Shown: positions 1-9,063 of the stretch, one piece after another
Position numbering within the stretch: the stretch's first letter is position 1
Layout of the letters: every line of letters starts with the position of its first letter
NCBI GenBank assembly: GCA_046331625.1
Contig: JAXLQL010000015.1
Location: 62,001 to 126,000 of the forward strand
Source: JAXLQL01 sp046331625
GTDB taxonomy: Bacteria > Acidobacteriota > Terriglobia > Bryobacterales > Bryobacteraceae
Length of the DNA stretch: 64,000 bases
Direction: 5' to 3'
Program-made: the position numbers and the translations under genes
The notes under the pieces: model-generated
Databases searched by the model: none
What the model was told of the DNA's origin: nothing
Seen by the model: the letters and a program-made list of their open reading frames with translations, nothing else

Positions 1-615
1 ACCTTCCGGGAGTGGTCGGTCCAGGAAGGCGTCGTAAGGGGCCCGGGCAGGCTCGCGGTAGTGGTTCGGGACCATCATCGATGCGGCGAGTCTCATCTCG
101 ACATCGGGTTCGTCGTGAACCGGGAAGGCACAAACCCGACCGTGCTCTGGGATTGCATAGCAGGCTTCGGAGCCAAGGAGGGCGACGGGCTCGCCCACGC
201 TGCGGAGATCTGGTCCGGTGCGACGCTGCCGGTGTGTTTGGAAATCTTCGCTCGAGACGGGACCTTCGCCGATCATTACCGCGGCAACGATCCACGAGGG
301 TGCGCTGGCTGGCACGTGATCCACGGGCCTTGGCTCATGTTCGGGAAGGGGGAAGCCTCAGATCGGTTGCAGGCTTGGGCACTCGACAATCCGCTACTTC
401 CCAGCGTGGGCAAGCTGGCTTCGAGGTCATTCCAGCGCGAGAATCTGAACTGCGTGAAGGTGCTGTTCGGTTCCGGCACCGAAGACATCGCCGAGGTACG
501 AGTGAATGGAGAGCGCGACGAGGCCGCCAGTGAATACCTTCGCTCGCTTCCGTGGCCGAGGTCCGCGGGTGCGGCGTTCGCCAGATGCTACCTTCTCTTC
601 ATTCATCCCGAATGA
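1..615 (+). CDS. DUF6348-like protein, 5' end outside the window
   Basis: The frame is open from the first base to the TGA at 613-615, so the start lies upstream of the window; about 204 codons are present. No signal peptide or membrane span is visible. The order of an LWDCIAGFG stretch, a GWHVIHGPW core, an EVRVNG strand and a closing LPWPR segment fits what I recall of DUF6348, a family without a known activity. It converges on the HAD gene, whose stop is only 7 bases away. The family call is from memory; the coding call is firm because the conserved-looking protein fills the whole frame. Confidence 0.6.
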   Translation, partial: TFREWSVQEGVVRGPGRLAVVVRDHHRCGESHLDIGFVVNREGTNPTVLWDCIAGFGAKEGDGLAHAAEIWSGATLPVCLEIFARDGTFADHYRGNDPRGCAGWHVIHGPWLMFGKGEASDRLQAWALDNPLLPSVGKLASRSFQRENLNCVKVLFGSGTEDIAEVRVNGERDEAASEYLRSLPWPRSAGAAFARCYLLFIHPE

Positions 616-622
616 GAGGATC

Positions 623-1321
623 TCAGTCTCGCTCGAGCAGCGAAAACCCCTTCCGCACCAGCCGCCGATTCCCCGCCTCATCCGTCTCGATCGCATGCGT
701 CGGGCGCGCGCCACGCACGCCGGGCGCACCCTCGATCTGCCCCCGCGCAGCCAAGCCCGCCACGTAGGACCGCGCTTCCTCCACATGCTCGCGCGTCGCA
801 GTGGGCACCTCCACGAGCAGCGTTCCGAGATGCTCGTGACCCGGCACCGTGATCGGCACCATCGCTGGTCCAGAAGGGATTAACGCGGGGAACTGCGACC
901 AATCGGTGAAGTCCACGCCGAACTGCAGAGTCTGCATGTGGAGCTTGTTTCTTGCTTTGTCGATGTGATCGGCGTTTTCGGTGACGAAGAGGCAGTCGGT
1001 CAGCGGCGTCGCAGCCGCGCCCAATCGCGCGAGAGCCTTCGTGAAGATCTTCTTGCCGGGCTTCAGCACTCCGGCGTGATTCGACAGCGTCACTCGCTTG
1101 TTCACCGGTTCGAACAAAGATCGCAAACCGGCGGACTCGAGCACGGCCACGTAGGCTTCCATCGCCTTCGCTGGCGTCAGAGACATGTCGAAATCCGATA
1201 CCAGGCACGACTGCAAACCTTGGCTCGCCACCGCGGCCAGCGCATCGGTCACATGCGGGAACGGATGATGGCTCGCGTCGATGAGCGTGTCCCCGAGATC
1301 GAACATCACCACCTGAATCAT
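623..1321 (-). CDS. HAD-superfamily hydrolase with an unusual C-terminal extension
   Basis: 232 residues from an ATG. Motif I is DLGDTLID at residues 8-15, giving the Asp nucleophile (D8) and acid/base (D11) of haloacid-dehalogenase-type phosphatases. A KPGKK segment near residue 90 supplies the usual lysine, and TENADHID stands where the acidic motif IV is expected. After about residue 145 the HAD core ends and some 85 residues follow that are not typical of the family. Substrate unknown. It is divergent from the MFS-SDR-E1-E2 operon, with 80 bases between the starts, so shared regulation is possible but not shown. Confidence 0.8.
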   Translation of the reverse strand: MIQVVMFDLGDTLIDASHHPFPHVTDALAAVASQGLQSCLVSDFDMSLTPAKAMEAYVAVLESAGLRSLFEPVNKRVTLSNHAGVLKPGKKIFTKALARLGAAATPLTDCLFVTENADHIDKARNKLHMQTLQFGVDFTDWSQFPALIPSGPAMVPITVPGHEHLGTLLVEVPTATREHVEEARSYVAGLAARGQIEGAPGVRGARPTHAIETDEAGNRRLVRKGFSLLERD

Positions 1322-1401
1322 GCAACGCCTCCAAGGCCAATGGGCACTGCTTCGATCTTACCTCCGGCCGGTGTGATATCTTCGGTGTTCGTTTCGCCGC
1401 C

Positions 1402-2682
1402 GTGACTGCCGCCATCGACACCGACACACTCCGCCGCAAAGTCGCCTGGCGCATCGTTCCGCTCGCGATTCTGCTCTATCTCGTCGCCTACCTCGACCGC
1501 GCCAACGTCGGTTTCGCCAAGCTCCGCATGGCGCGCGAACTCGGCTTCTCAGAGGAAGTGTACGGCCTCGGCATCGGGATCTTCTTCATCGGCTATCTGG
1601 TGCTCGAGATCCCCGGAGCGCTGCTGGTGGAGCGGTGGAGCGCGCGCAAATGGTTCGCGCGGATCCTCATTACTTGGGGATTCATCTCCGCCGCGATGGC
1701 GTTCGTCGCCACGCCGATGCAGTTCTACGTGGCGCGATTTCTGCTCGGAGTCGCCGAGGCCGGATTCTTCCCCGGCATCATTGTCTACTTCACGCACTGG
1801 TTCCCGATGCGCGATCGGGGCCGCGCGATGTCGGGATTCATCGTCGCGGTGCCCTTCAGCCTCGCGCTGGGAGCGCCGCTCTCGGCCATGCTGCTGGATG
1901 TAAATTGGCTCGGCCTCTCGGGCTGGAAGTGGCTGTTCATTCTCGAGGGAATTCCGGCTGTGATCCTGGGCGTGACCACGTTGTTCATCCTCACCGATCG
2001 CCCGCGTGACGCGCACTGGCTCACCGCCGCCGAGCGCGAGCACCTGCAATCCGAGCTCGATGCCGAAGCCCGCGCCAAAGAAGCCTCGGGCAAGACCTCG
2101 ATCCTCGATGCGCTCAAGCTGCGCAACGTGTGGCTGCTCGCGCTCGGCATCTTCGCCACCAACTGCGGCGGATACGCGCTCGGCTTCTGGCTCCCCACCA
2201 CCGTCAAGAATCTCTCCGGCGGATCCGATCAATCCGCGCTCCTCTACAGCGGACTCTACTATCTCTGCGGACTCGTGGGCGTGCTCTACTCGGGCTTCTC
2301 ATCGGATCGCACCGGTGACCGCAAGTGGCACTGCGCCGCCGCGCAAATGGCCACGGGAGTCATGCTCGCCATCAGCTCCATCCCCGGCCAGTCGTTTCCT
2401 TTCGTGATGACGTGCCTGTGCATCACTGGACTCGCCGCCTACGCATGGCCTCCGCCGTTTTGGGCGCTGCCCACCATGACGCTCACCGCCTCGGCCGCCG
2501 CTGTCAGCATCGGCATGATCAACATCTTCGCGAACGTGGCTGGCTACGTGGGCAATCATCTCGCCGGCTGGCTCCGCGAACATGGCACTAGCGAAAGCAC
2601 CTGCCTTTCGATCCTCGCCGGATGCTACATGCTGGGAGCCTTCATCATCAGCTTGGTAAAAGTGAATCGTCAACCATCATGA
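1402..2682 (+). CDS. MFS transporter, anion:cation symporter (ACS) type
   Basis: 426 residues from a GTG. The protein is hydrophobic throughout with the pattern of twelve membrane helices. The first helix runs into YLDRANVGFA, the motif common to ACS-family importers of organic anions such as hexuronates, glucarate, tartrate and phthalate, and a WFP(M)RDRGRA loop lies between helices 4 and 5. It should act in the inner membrane as a proton-coupled importer of a carboxylate. Its stop overlaps the start of the next gene in an ATGA, so it is translationally coupled to the SDR and dehydrogenase genes, whose substrate it probably brings in. The exact substrate cannot be read from sequence. Confidence 0.88.
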   Translation: MTAAIDTDTLRRKVAWRIVPLAILLYLVAYLDRANVGFAKLRMARELGFSEEVYGLGIGIFFIGYLVLEIPGALLVERWSARKWFARILITWGFISAAMAFVATPMQFYVARFLLGVAEAGFFPGIIVYFTHWFPMRDRGRAMSGFIVAVPFSLALGAPLSAMLLDVNWLGLSGWKWLFILEGIPAVILGVTTLFILTDRPRDAHWLTAAEREHLQSELDAEARAKEASGKTSILDALKLRNVWLLALGIFATNCGGYALGFWLPTTVKNLSGGSDQSALLYSGLYYLCGLVGVLYSGFSSDRTGDRKWHCAAAQMATGVMLAISSIPGQSFPFVMTCLCITGLAAYAWPPPFWALPTMTLTASAAAVSIGMINIFANVAGYVGNHLAGWLREHGTSESTCLSILAGCYMLGAFIISLVKVNRQPS

Positions 2683-3485
2683 ATCCACTCTTTGACCTCA
2701 CTGGAAAAGTCGCCGTCGTCTCCGGAGCGGCGCAGGGTATGGGCCGCGCCATGGCCACCGCGATCGCCGAAGCCGGAGCGGACGTGTTGCTCGTGGACCG
2801 CAACGGTCCCGGAGTCGGCGAAACCGCGGAGGCGCTCACGCGGCTGGGCCGCCGCGCTATCCCGGTTGTCATCGACGTGTCCGACATCACACAGGTCCGG
2901 AAGATGTTTGAAACATTGGACCGTGAATTTGGCCGCATCGATTTCCTCGGCAACGTGGCCGGCGAAGCGATCATGGCGCCGCCCGAAGACATCTCGCTCG
3001 AAGACGTGGAGCAGGTGTGGCGCAACCTCGTGCTCGGCCGCTTCTGCGCCTGCCAGGAAGCGGGCCGGCGGATGCTCAAAGCGGGCGGCGGCAGTATCGT
3101 CAATATCGGATCGCTCGCCTCCATCACCGCTCTGGGACGCGGCCACATCGCCTACAGCATGGCCATGGGCGCGGTGGCGCAAATGACGCGCGAGCTCAGC
3201 ACCGAATGGGCGGCTGGCGGCGTGCGCGTCAACGCGATCCTGCCCGCGCAAGTGCTCAATCCGGGTCTCGAAAAGCGCATCGCCGAGTATCCGCCGTTAC
3301 GCGACCAGTTCCTCAGCGGCATCCCCACGGGCCGGCTCGGCCACCCGGACGATATCAAGGGGCTCTCGGTACTGCTCGCATCGGATGCGTCGAAGTGGAT
3401 CACCGGCGCGCTCATTCCCATGGACGGCGGGAACCTCGCCATGAACTCCGGCGGATCGGTGCGACATCGGAGCCGCAAACCATGA
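2679..3485 (+). CDS. Short-chain dehydrogenase/reductase family protein lacking the catalytic lysine
   Basis: 268 residues. The ATG at 2679 is chosen because it overlaps the MFS stop (ATGA) and starts just before the first Rossmann strand; the frame is open further upstream. The cofactor motif SGAAQGMG (residues 15-22) and the NVAG strand (92-95) are typical classical-SDR features, as is the C-terminal PMDGG. The catalytic tyrosine is at 159, but position 163, normally Lys in YxxxK, is Met (codons TAC AGC ATG GCC ATG). It may therefore be catalytically altered, or have another role. It is coupled at both ends by 4-base overlaps and probably acts on the substrate or product of the E1-E2 complex. 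Confidence 0.85.
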   Translation: MNPLFDLTGKVAVVSGAAQGMGRAMATAIAEAGADVLLVDRNGPGVGETAEALTRLGRRAIPVVIDVSDITQVRKMFETLDREFGRIDFLGNVAGEAIMAPPEDISLEDVEQVWRNLVLGRFCACQEAGRRMLKAGGGSIVNIGSLASITALGRGHIAYSMAMGAVAQMTRELSTEWAAGGVRVNAILPAQVLNPGLEKRIAEYPPLRDQFLSGIPTGRLGHPDDIKGLSVLLASDASKWITGALIPMDGGNLAMNSGGSVRHRSRKP

Positions 3486-5437
3486 ACCCGCTTTCGCTGT
3501 ATCGCACCATGCAGCTCATTCGCCAGAGCGAAGAGCAACTGGCGCGCTGCCACGCTCGCGGACTCATCCAGGGCGCATGCCACACCTATGTTGGCGAAGA
3601 AGCGATCGCTACCGCGGTGTGCGCGCACCTGAAACCCGAGGATGCGGTCTTCAGCACACACCGCGGGCATGGCCACGCACTCGCCAAAGGCGTTCCCGCC
3701 GCGGAGCTTTTCGCCGAACTATTCGGCCGCAAAACGGGATGCTCGCGCGGGCGCGGCGGATCCATGCACCTGTTCTCGCCCGAGATCGGAATGATGGGTA
3801 CCAGCGGCATCGTGGGTCCGTGCATTCTCCAGGCAGCCGGCGCCGGATACGCGTTCAAGCTGCTCGAAACCGGTTGCGTCGCAGTGGTGTTCTTCGGCGA
3901 TGGCGCAGTCAACAACGGAGCATTCCACGAAGGCCTCAACATGGCGAGCATCTGGAAGCTGCCGGTGCTGTTCGTGTGCGAGAACAATCAGTTCGCAACG
4001 GAAGTGCCGTTCCAGTATGCGGCGGGTAATCCCGATGTCGCCTCCCGCGGCGCGGCTTACGGAATGACCGGTGTGCATCTCGACGGCAATGACGTGGAGC
4101 AGATTACCGCGGTGGCCGAGGCCGCGATCGAGCGGGCACGCAAGGGCGAAGGTCCCACGTTGCTCGAATGCCGCACCTATCGCACGCGGCCCCATGCCGA
4201 GGGCATGGGCGACTACACGTACCGCACGCGCGATGAGGTGACGGCCTGGCGCGAGCGATGTCCCATCAAACGTTTTCGCGCGGAATTGTTGTCGTCGGGC
4301 CGGGCCACGGAAGCCGATCTCGACGCGATCGACGCGGATGTACTGGCCGAGGTGAGCGCAGCCGCTACCGGGGCCGAGACGGCGCCATGGCCCGATGCGG
4401 CCGACGCCCTCACGCATGTCTACGCGGTTGGGGCGGCTGCACCCGCAGAGCCTCCCGCGCCTGGCGATCGCGAGGTCTCGTTCGCCGCGGCGACGCTCGA
4501 AGCGCTCGACCACGAGATGGCCGCCAATCCGCGCATCTTCGTCTACGGCGAAGGCATCGGCGCGCGCGGCGGCAATTTCGGAACTACCGCCGGGCTCCAT
4601 GCCAAATACGGCGGAGCGCGCCTGTGCGATACGCCGATCAGCGAGCGCGGCTTCGTCGGCATGGCTTGCGGCGCCGCAATGACCGGTGCGCGCCCCGTGG
4701 TCGACTTCATGTTCATCGATTTCGTCAATGACGCATTCGGCGAGATCGTGAACCAGATCGCCAAGATGCAGTACATGAGTAGCGGACGCTTGAAGATGCC
4801 TCTGCTCATGCGCGGCTGCGTCGGCATCGGACATTCCGCCGCCACGCATCACTCCGGAAGCTACCACTCGATCTACAGTCACATTCCGGGCCTCCGCGTG
4901 GTGATTCCGTCCACGCCCTACGACGCGAAGGGACTCTTCACGCACGCGTTGCGCTCGAATGATCCGGTGCTGTTCCTCGAGCCGCGCGAGTTGATGAAGG
5001 CGAAGGGCATGGTTCCCGCTGAACCCTACGAGATCCCCTTCGGCAAAGCCCGCATCGCGCGCGCCGGATCGCAGGTCACCGTGGTCGCGATCGGATCGAT
5101 GGTGCCGCAAACACTCGCCGCAGCGGATCGCTTGCCCGGAGTTTCCATCGAAGTGATCGATCCCCGCACCGTCTCTCCGCTCGACACGGCAACGATTCTC
5201 GCCTCGGTGCATAAAACAGGACGCCTGCTGGTTGTCGATGAGGCATTCGGACCTTGCAGCGTCGCTTCCGAGATCGCCGCGCAGGTAGCCGACTCGGGCT
5301 TCGACGATCTCGATGCTCCGATCAAACGGCTCAACGGGGCCTTTGCGCCTACGCCGTACAGCCCCACGCTCGAAGCAGCGGTGGTCCCGTCGGCCGATTC
5401 CATCGCCGCCGCGATTCGTTCGCTCATGGAAGAGTGA
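3482..5437 (+). CDS. 2-oxoacid/acetoin dehydrogenase E1 component, fused alpha and beta subunits
   Basis: 651 residues from the ATG at 3482, which overlaps the SDR stop (ATGA); the frame continues upstream but only as antisense-like noise within the SDR gene. The first about 320 residues are an E1-alpha subunit with the thiamine-diphosphate motif GDGAVNNGAFHEG; the second half is an E1-beta subunit with FVYGEGIG, DTPISERGFVG and the transketolase C-terminal domain. Most bacteria encode these as two genes; the fused form also occurs in known 2-oxoisovalerate/acetoin-type E1s. It decarboxylates a 2-oxoacid or acetoin and passes the acyl group to the lipoyl arm of E2 encoded next. No E3 gene is nearby, so a shared lipoamide dehydrogenase is implied. 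Confidence 0.9.
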   Translation: MNPLSLYRTMQLIRQSEEQLARCHARGLIQGACHTYVGEEAIATAVCAHLKPEDAVFSTHRGHGHALAKGVPAAELFAELFGRKTGCSRGRGGSMHLFSPEIGMMGTSGIVGPCILQAAGAGYAFKLLETGCVAVVFFGDGAVNNGAFHEGLNMASIWKLPVLFVCENNQFATEVPFQYAAGNPDVASRGAAYGMTGVHLDGNDVEQITAVAEAAIERARKGEGPTLLECRTYRTRPHAEGMGDYTYRTRDEVTAWRERCPIKRFRAELLSSGRATEADLDAIDADVLAEVSAAATGAETAPWPDAADALTHVYAVGAAAPAEPPAPGDREVSFAAATLEALDHEMAANPRIFVYGEGIGARGGNFGTTAGLHAKYGGARLCDTPISERGFVGMACGAAMTGARPVVDFMFIDFVNDAFGEIVNQIAKMQYMSSGRLKMPLLMRGCVGIGHSAATHHSGSYHSIYSHIPGLRVVIPSTPYDAKGLFTHALRSNDPVLFLEPRELMKAKGMVPAEPYEIPFGKARIARAGSQVTVVAIGSMVPQTLAAADRLPGVSIEVIDPRTVSPLDTATILASVHKTGRLLVVDEAFGPCSVASEIAAQVADSGFDDLDAPIKRLNGAFAPTPYSPTLEAAVVPSADSIAAAIRSLMEE

Positions 5438-5438
5438 C

Positions 5439-6572
5439 ATGGCCATCGAGATCACCGTTCCGCGCCTCGGCTGGTCGATGGACGAAGGCATGTTCGCTGG
5501 TTGGCTCAAGCAGCCGGGCGATCGCGTGCAACCCGGCGACATGATCTTCGCGCTCGAAAGCGACAAGGTTACGCAGGATGTCGAGTCGCTCGACGGCGGC
5601 ATCCTGTATCTGCCTCCGGACGCCGTGAAAGAAGGCGACGCCGTGGTGGTGGGGCAACTGCTCGGATTCCTGCTCGCCGAAGGCGAAGCTCCACCTGAGG
5701 TCACGCGAAGGCCCGAAAATGTTTCGGCGGCGCCGGCGCCCGCCCCGGTAGCTTCCCTCACCCAACCCTCCGCGTTGCGCTCAGGCAAGGTTCCTGTAAC
5801 CCCGCGAGCCCGCCGCGCCGCCGACGAACTCGGCGTCGATCCACGCACGGTGCGCGGAACCGGACGCGGCGGACGAGTGCGCGAGCGCGATGTTCGCGAA
5901 GCCACTCCAGCCAGCATTCCCGTCATCGGCATGCGCCGCACCATTGCGGACCGCATGGTGCAGAGCCGCGACAACACGGTCCCGGTGACGCTCACCTGCC
6001 GCGCCGATGCCACCCAACTCGTTGCGTTACGCGATGGCTTCGCGACCAAGCCCGCCATCACCGATATCGTCGCGAAGCTTGCGGCGGTGGCGCTCCGCAG
6101 TCATCCGGCGCTCGGCGCGCGGTGGGAAGGTGGCCGGCTCGTGCTCCCCGGGGCGATCCACATCGGCATCGCCGTCGACACGCCGCACGGGCTCATAGTG
6201 CTCGTCGTCCGCGATGTCGATTCGCTCGCGTTGCCGCAGATCGCCGAGCGGTCGCGCGGACTCATCGAGGCCGCACGCGCCCGCCGCATCAAGTCCGAAG
6301 ACCTCGAGGGCGCATGCTTCTCCATCTCGAACCTCGGCGGCTTCGGCATCGACGCGTTCACGCCAGTGATCCATTACCCCGAAACCGCGGTGCTTGGCCT
6401 CGGCGCGATTCGCTTCGAGCCTGTCGCCCTCGCCGATGGCACGCTCACTGCGCGCAAACAGTTCTCGCTGAGCCTCACCTTCGACCATCGTGCCGTCGAC
6501 GGAGCCCCTGCGGCGCGATTCCTGCAAGCGCTGGCCGGGTTGATCGAGCACCCTGAAGCGGCGGTATCGTAG
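5439..6572 (+). CDS. Dihydrolipoamide acyltransferase (E2) of a 2-oxoacid/acetoin dehydrogenase
   Basis: 377 residues from the ATG at 5439, one base after the E1 stop; an in-frame extension upstream is only a shadow of E1. Domains in order: one lipoyl domain (residues about 1-80, lipoyl lysine in ESDKVTQDVES), a short Pro/Ala linker, a peripheral subunit-binding domain (about 115-155), and the catalytic acyltransferase domain ending in FDHRAVDG, which carries the active-site histidine. The protein is compact compared with usual E2s of 400-550 residues because it has a single lipoyl domain and short linkers. It transfers the acyl group to CoA at the core of the complex. Last gene of the operon starting at 1402. 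Confidence 0.9.
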   Translation: MAIEITVPRLGWSMDEGMFAGWLKQPGDRVQPGDMIFALESDKVTQDVESLDGGILYLPPDAVKEGDAVVVGQLLGFLLAEGEAPPEVTRRPENVSAAPAPAPVASLTQPSALRSGKVPVTPRARRAADELGVDPRTVRGTGRGGRVRERDVREATPASIPVIGMRRTIADRMVQSRDNTVPVTLTCRADATQLVALRDGFATKPAITDIVAKLAAVALRSHPALGARWEGGRLVLPGAIHIGIAVDTPHGLIVLVVRDVDSLALPQIAERSRGLIEAARARRIKSEDLEGACFSISNLGGFGIDAFTPVIHYPETAVLGLGAIRFEPVALADGTLTARKQFSLSLTFDHRAVDGAPAARFLQALAGLIEHPEAAVS

Positions 6573-6658
6573 CATCCAATCGGTGACGAGCGGCTCCCGC
6601 CGCGTCCTCTACGAATTCCAGCGTGAATGAGCGCACCGCACTTTGATACAGTGCATCC

Positions 6659-8452
6659 ATGCGCATCGCTGGATCGCTTCTCTTCGCCCTCTCCCTCCCC
6701 GCCGCCGACATCGAAATCACCAAGCCGATGTCCCCTCCCGCGTGGGCATTGCTCGAACGCCAGTTGCTCGCCGAGTCCTCCGCCGCGTGCGACCGCTTCG
6801 CCGCCAAGTATCTCGACTCGCGCGGCTACCTGCTCCACACGCCGCGCTGGGGCACGCTCGACGGTCCCGATGACGCCATCGAAACCTTCTACAACTGGAC
6901 CCTCCTTTACACGCTCGGCGGCTCGCCATCGGTTCTCGACCACTACAAGCGCGCCCTCGAAGGCCATCTCCAGCAGTACAAGGAACTCCGCACCACCAAA
7001 ACAAAAATCGCCGAACATGGCGCCTACTACAAAGAGTTCGTCACCCAGTCCGACTGGTTCCACACCGGCGAGGGCATGCGCGGGTTCATGTTCCTCGGCC
7101 TCGCCGATCCGCACAACGACATGCTCGTCAAGCGCCTCAAACGCTTCGCCGGCATGTACATGAACGAGGATCCCGAAGCCCCCAATTACGACCCTGTCCA
7201 CAAAGTGATCAAGAGCATCTGGACCGGCAGCAAAGGTCCCATGCTGCACAAGGCCACCACCTACGATTGGGTCGGCGACGATGTTCCCGGCGCATTCCAT
7301 CTCTTGCACGGCAAGCAAGGCCGCCACCAACTCGTGCCCATGGCCAACGTCTACGACAAGATGCTCGCCCACTGCGCCGAGTATCTCGACAGCGTCGGCG
7401 ATCATCCGCTCAACCTCGCCTCCACCGGGCTCGCGCTCAACGCCTACATGCTCACCGGCGAGAAGAAATACAAAGACTGGATCCTCGACTACGTCGGCGC
7501 ATGGAAGCAGCGCACGGAATCCACCGGTGGCAACATTCCCACCAACGTCGGGCTCGACGGCAAGCCCGGCGGCGAATACGGTGGGCGCTGGTACAAGGGA
7601 ACCTACGGCTGGAACTTCACCATCTTCGACGGCGAGATCGATCAGATGGCGCATCGCAACACCGTCGAGGCAGGTTCGTGGCCCGGCTTCGGAAACGCGT
7701 ACCTCGTCAGCAAAGGCGATCCCGGCTTCGTCGGCACGCTGCGTAAACAGCTCGACAATCTCTACGCGCAGAAGAAGGTGGTGAACGGCAAGACGATGCT
7801 TCCGCAAATGTACGGCGATCCTCGCGGCCACAAGGAAACCGGACGCGAAGAATGGTACGCCTACTCGCCGAATCTCCATACCAACCGCCTTACCGAGATC
7901 TATCTCTGGTCGATGGACCGCAAAGACCTCGATCGCGTCCCCAAAGACGGCTGGATCGGCTACCTCGAAGGCAAAGACGACTCGTATCCGGAGAAGGCCT
8001 TGCGCGGGGATCTCGAATTCGTCCGCCAGAATGTCCAGGAGATGGACGAAGACGACACCACGCAAGACACGCGCCTCGCCGATTACCTCATGGGCTTCAA
8101 TCCCGCCGCCACCGATGCGCTCTCCAAGCTCACGCTCGGCTCGTATCTCACCGGCAACATCTGGACGTTGCACGCCCGCGTCCGCTACTTCGATCCCGAG
8201 CGGCATCGCCCCGGGCTGCCCGACAACGTCGCGGCGCTCGTCGAGAAGTTCGACGCCGATAGCACCACGCTCACGCTGGTGAACACCAGCCAGTCGTCAC
8301 CGCGCGAAGTGGTGGTTCAAGCCGGAGCCTACGCCGAACATCAGTTCACTGACTACGGCCGCGCCCGCGTTCGCGTTCGCCTTGCCCCCGGAGCCGGCGG
8401 CCGCCTCACTCTCAAGATGAAGCGCTACGCAAACGAGCCCACGCTCCGTTAA
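6659..8452 (+). CDS. Exported protein of unknown function, 597 residues
   Basis: The first about 16 residues (MRIAGSLLFALSLPAAD) form a short signal peptide, so the mature protein is periplasmic or secreted. The body is rich in aromatic residues and in WxxxF/Y patterns such as FYNWTLLYTLGG, SDWFHTGEGMRGF and GRWYKGTYGWNF, and looks mostly helical; this resembles alpha/alpha-toroid carbohydrate-active proteins, but no diagnostic catalytic motif was recognised. The last about 90 residues look beta-rich. It stands alone, 86 bases after the E2 gene and facing a convergent gene 3 bases from its stop. I do not recognise the family and assign no function. Confidence 0.75.
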   Translation: MRIAGSLLFALSLPAADIEITKPMSPPAWALLERQLLAESSAACDRFAAKYLDSRGYLLHTPRWGTLDGPDDAIETFYNWTLLYTLGGSPSVLDHYKRALEGHLQQYKELRTTKTKIAEHGAYYKEFVTQSDWFHTGEGMRGFMFLGLADPHNDMLVKRLKRFAGMYMNEDPEAPNYDPVHKVIKSIWTGSKGPMLHKATTYDWVGDDVPGAFHLLHGKQGRHQLVPMANVYDKMLAHCAEYLDSVGDHPLNLASTGLALNAYMLTGEKKYKDWILDYVGAWKQRTESTGGNIPTNVGLDGKPGGEYGGRWYKGTYGWNFTIFDGEIDQMAHRNTVEAGSWPGFGNAYLVSKGDPGFVGTLRKQLDNLYAQKKVVNGKTMLPQMYGDPRGHKETGREEWYAYSPNLHTNRLTEIYLWSMDRKDLDRVPKDGWIGYLEGKDDSYPEKALRGDLEFVRQNVQEMDEDDTTQDTRLADYLMGFNPAATDALSKLTLGSYLTGNIWTLHARVRYFDPERHRPGLPDNVAALVEKFDADSTTLTLVNTSQSSPREVVVQAGAYAEHQFTDYGRARVRVRLAPGAGGRLTLKMKRYANEPTLR

Positions 8453-8455
8453 GCG

Positions 8456-8836
8456 TCACCGCTCGAAGTCCGGGCTGGCGGCCTTCCACTTCCGGATCGC
8501 GATCTCCGCCGTGTAGCGGATCACGCTATCCACCGATCGGTCATCCATCACCTGCTGCAAGGCTTCGAGCCCCGCCGCTTCGTCGAGGTGCAGGAGCCAT
8601 GTGGCGAGCAGAACTTTGGCCTCAGGGTCCAGCGTCAGGCGCAGGGCCGCCCGAAAGCACTCCAAGCCATGATCGCCGGCACGGCTCTGGATGTCGATTC
8701 GCATCGACCGTAGTTCTGCAAAGAGCTTGTCCGAATTCGCTCTATCGCCGTGCACCACACAGGTGGACCATCGTGCGGCGAGATCGGCCAAGTCTTCGAT
8801 TTGCGCGCGCCGGCGAGACCGGCTCGAGTGTGCCAT
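8456..8836 (-). CDS. DUF2019-like helical-repeat protein
   Basis: About 126 residues, entirely helical in appearance, with an Arg/Ser-rich start. The layout (an AARW helix, an LRSMRIDIQ helix, a row of short helices ending in AEIAIRKWK) resembles the small HEAT-like DUF2019 proteins, whose role is unknown. The ATG at 8836 has a GGAAG five bases upstream and is preferred; an ATG at 8848 and a TTG at 8860 are in frame. It converges on the exported protein gene, with 3 bases between the two stops. Confidence 0.6.
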   Translation of the reverse strand: MAHSSRSRRRAQIEDLADLAARWSTCVVHGDRANSDKLFAELRSMRIDIQSRAGDHGLECFRAALRLTLDPEAKVLLATWLLHLDEAAGLEALQQVMDDRSVDSVIRYTAEIAIRKWKAASPDFER

Positions 8837-9063
8837 GTGATCTTCCATCGTCCGAACCAAGGCTTGTCAGCATATCGCGCGGCGGGATCCGGTCCGCTTG
8901 CCCTGACGGAAGTACCGGTCCCTTATACCGCCGATACCGGAATCCACCGCCCGCCCGGTACCGTAGGAAAAGCGGCGGAAAGTACCTTGTTCGCTCGACC
9001 TCCAAACCCCAAACTGACCCTAGCAGCGATGCCGGTTTTTTCCGGTGCGCTGCTCTTCCCGTC

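Noticed and set aside
3017..3481. Upstream extension of the E1 frame
   Set aside because: It overlaps the SDR in another frame and is Arg/Pro-rich; the ATGA junction at 3482 is the natural start.
3719..6061. A 780-codon open frame on the minus strand
   Set aside because: It is antisense to the E1 and E2 genes, Arg/His/Gly-rich without domains, and arises from high GC content.
6374..8206. A 610-codon open frame on the minus strand
   Set aside because: Antisense to the E2 and exported-protein genes; composition is that of a shadow frame.
8599..9063. Upstream extension of the hybrid kinase frame
   Set aside because: Antisense to the DUF2019-like gene and without domain character.
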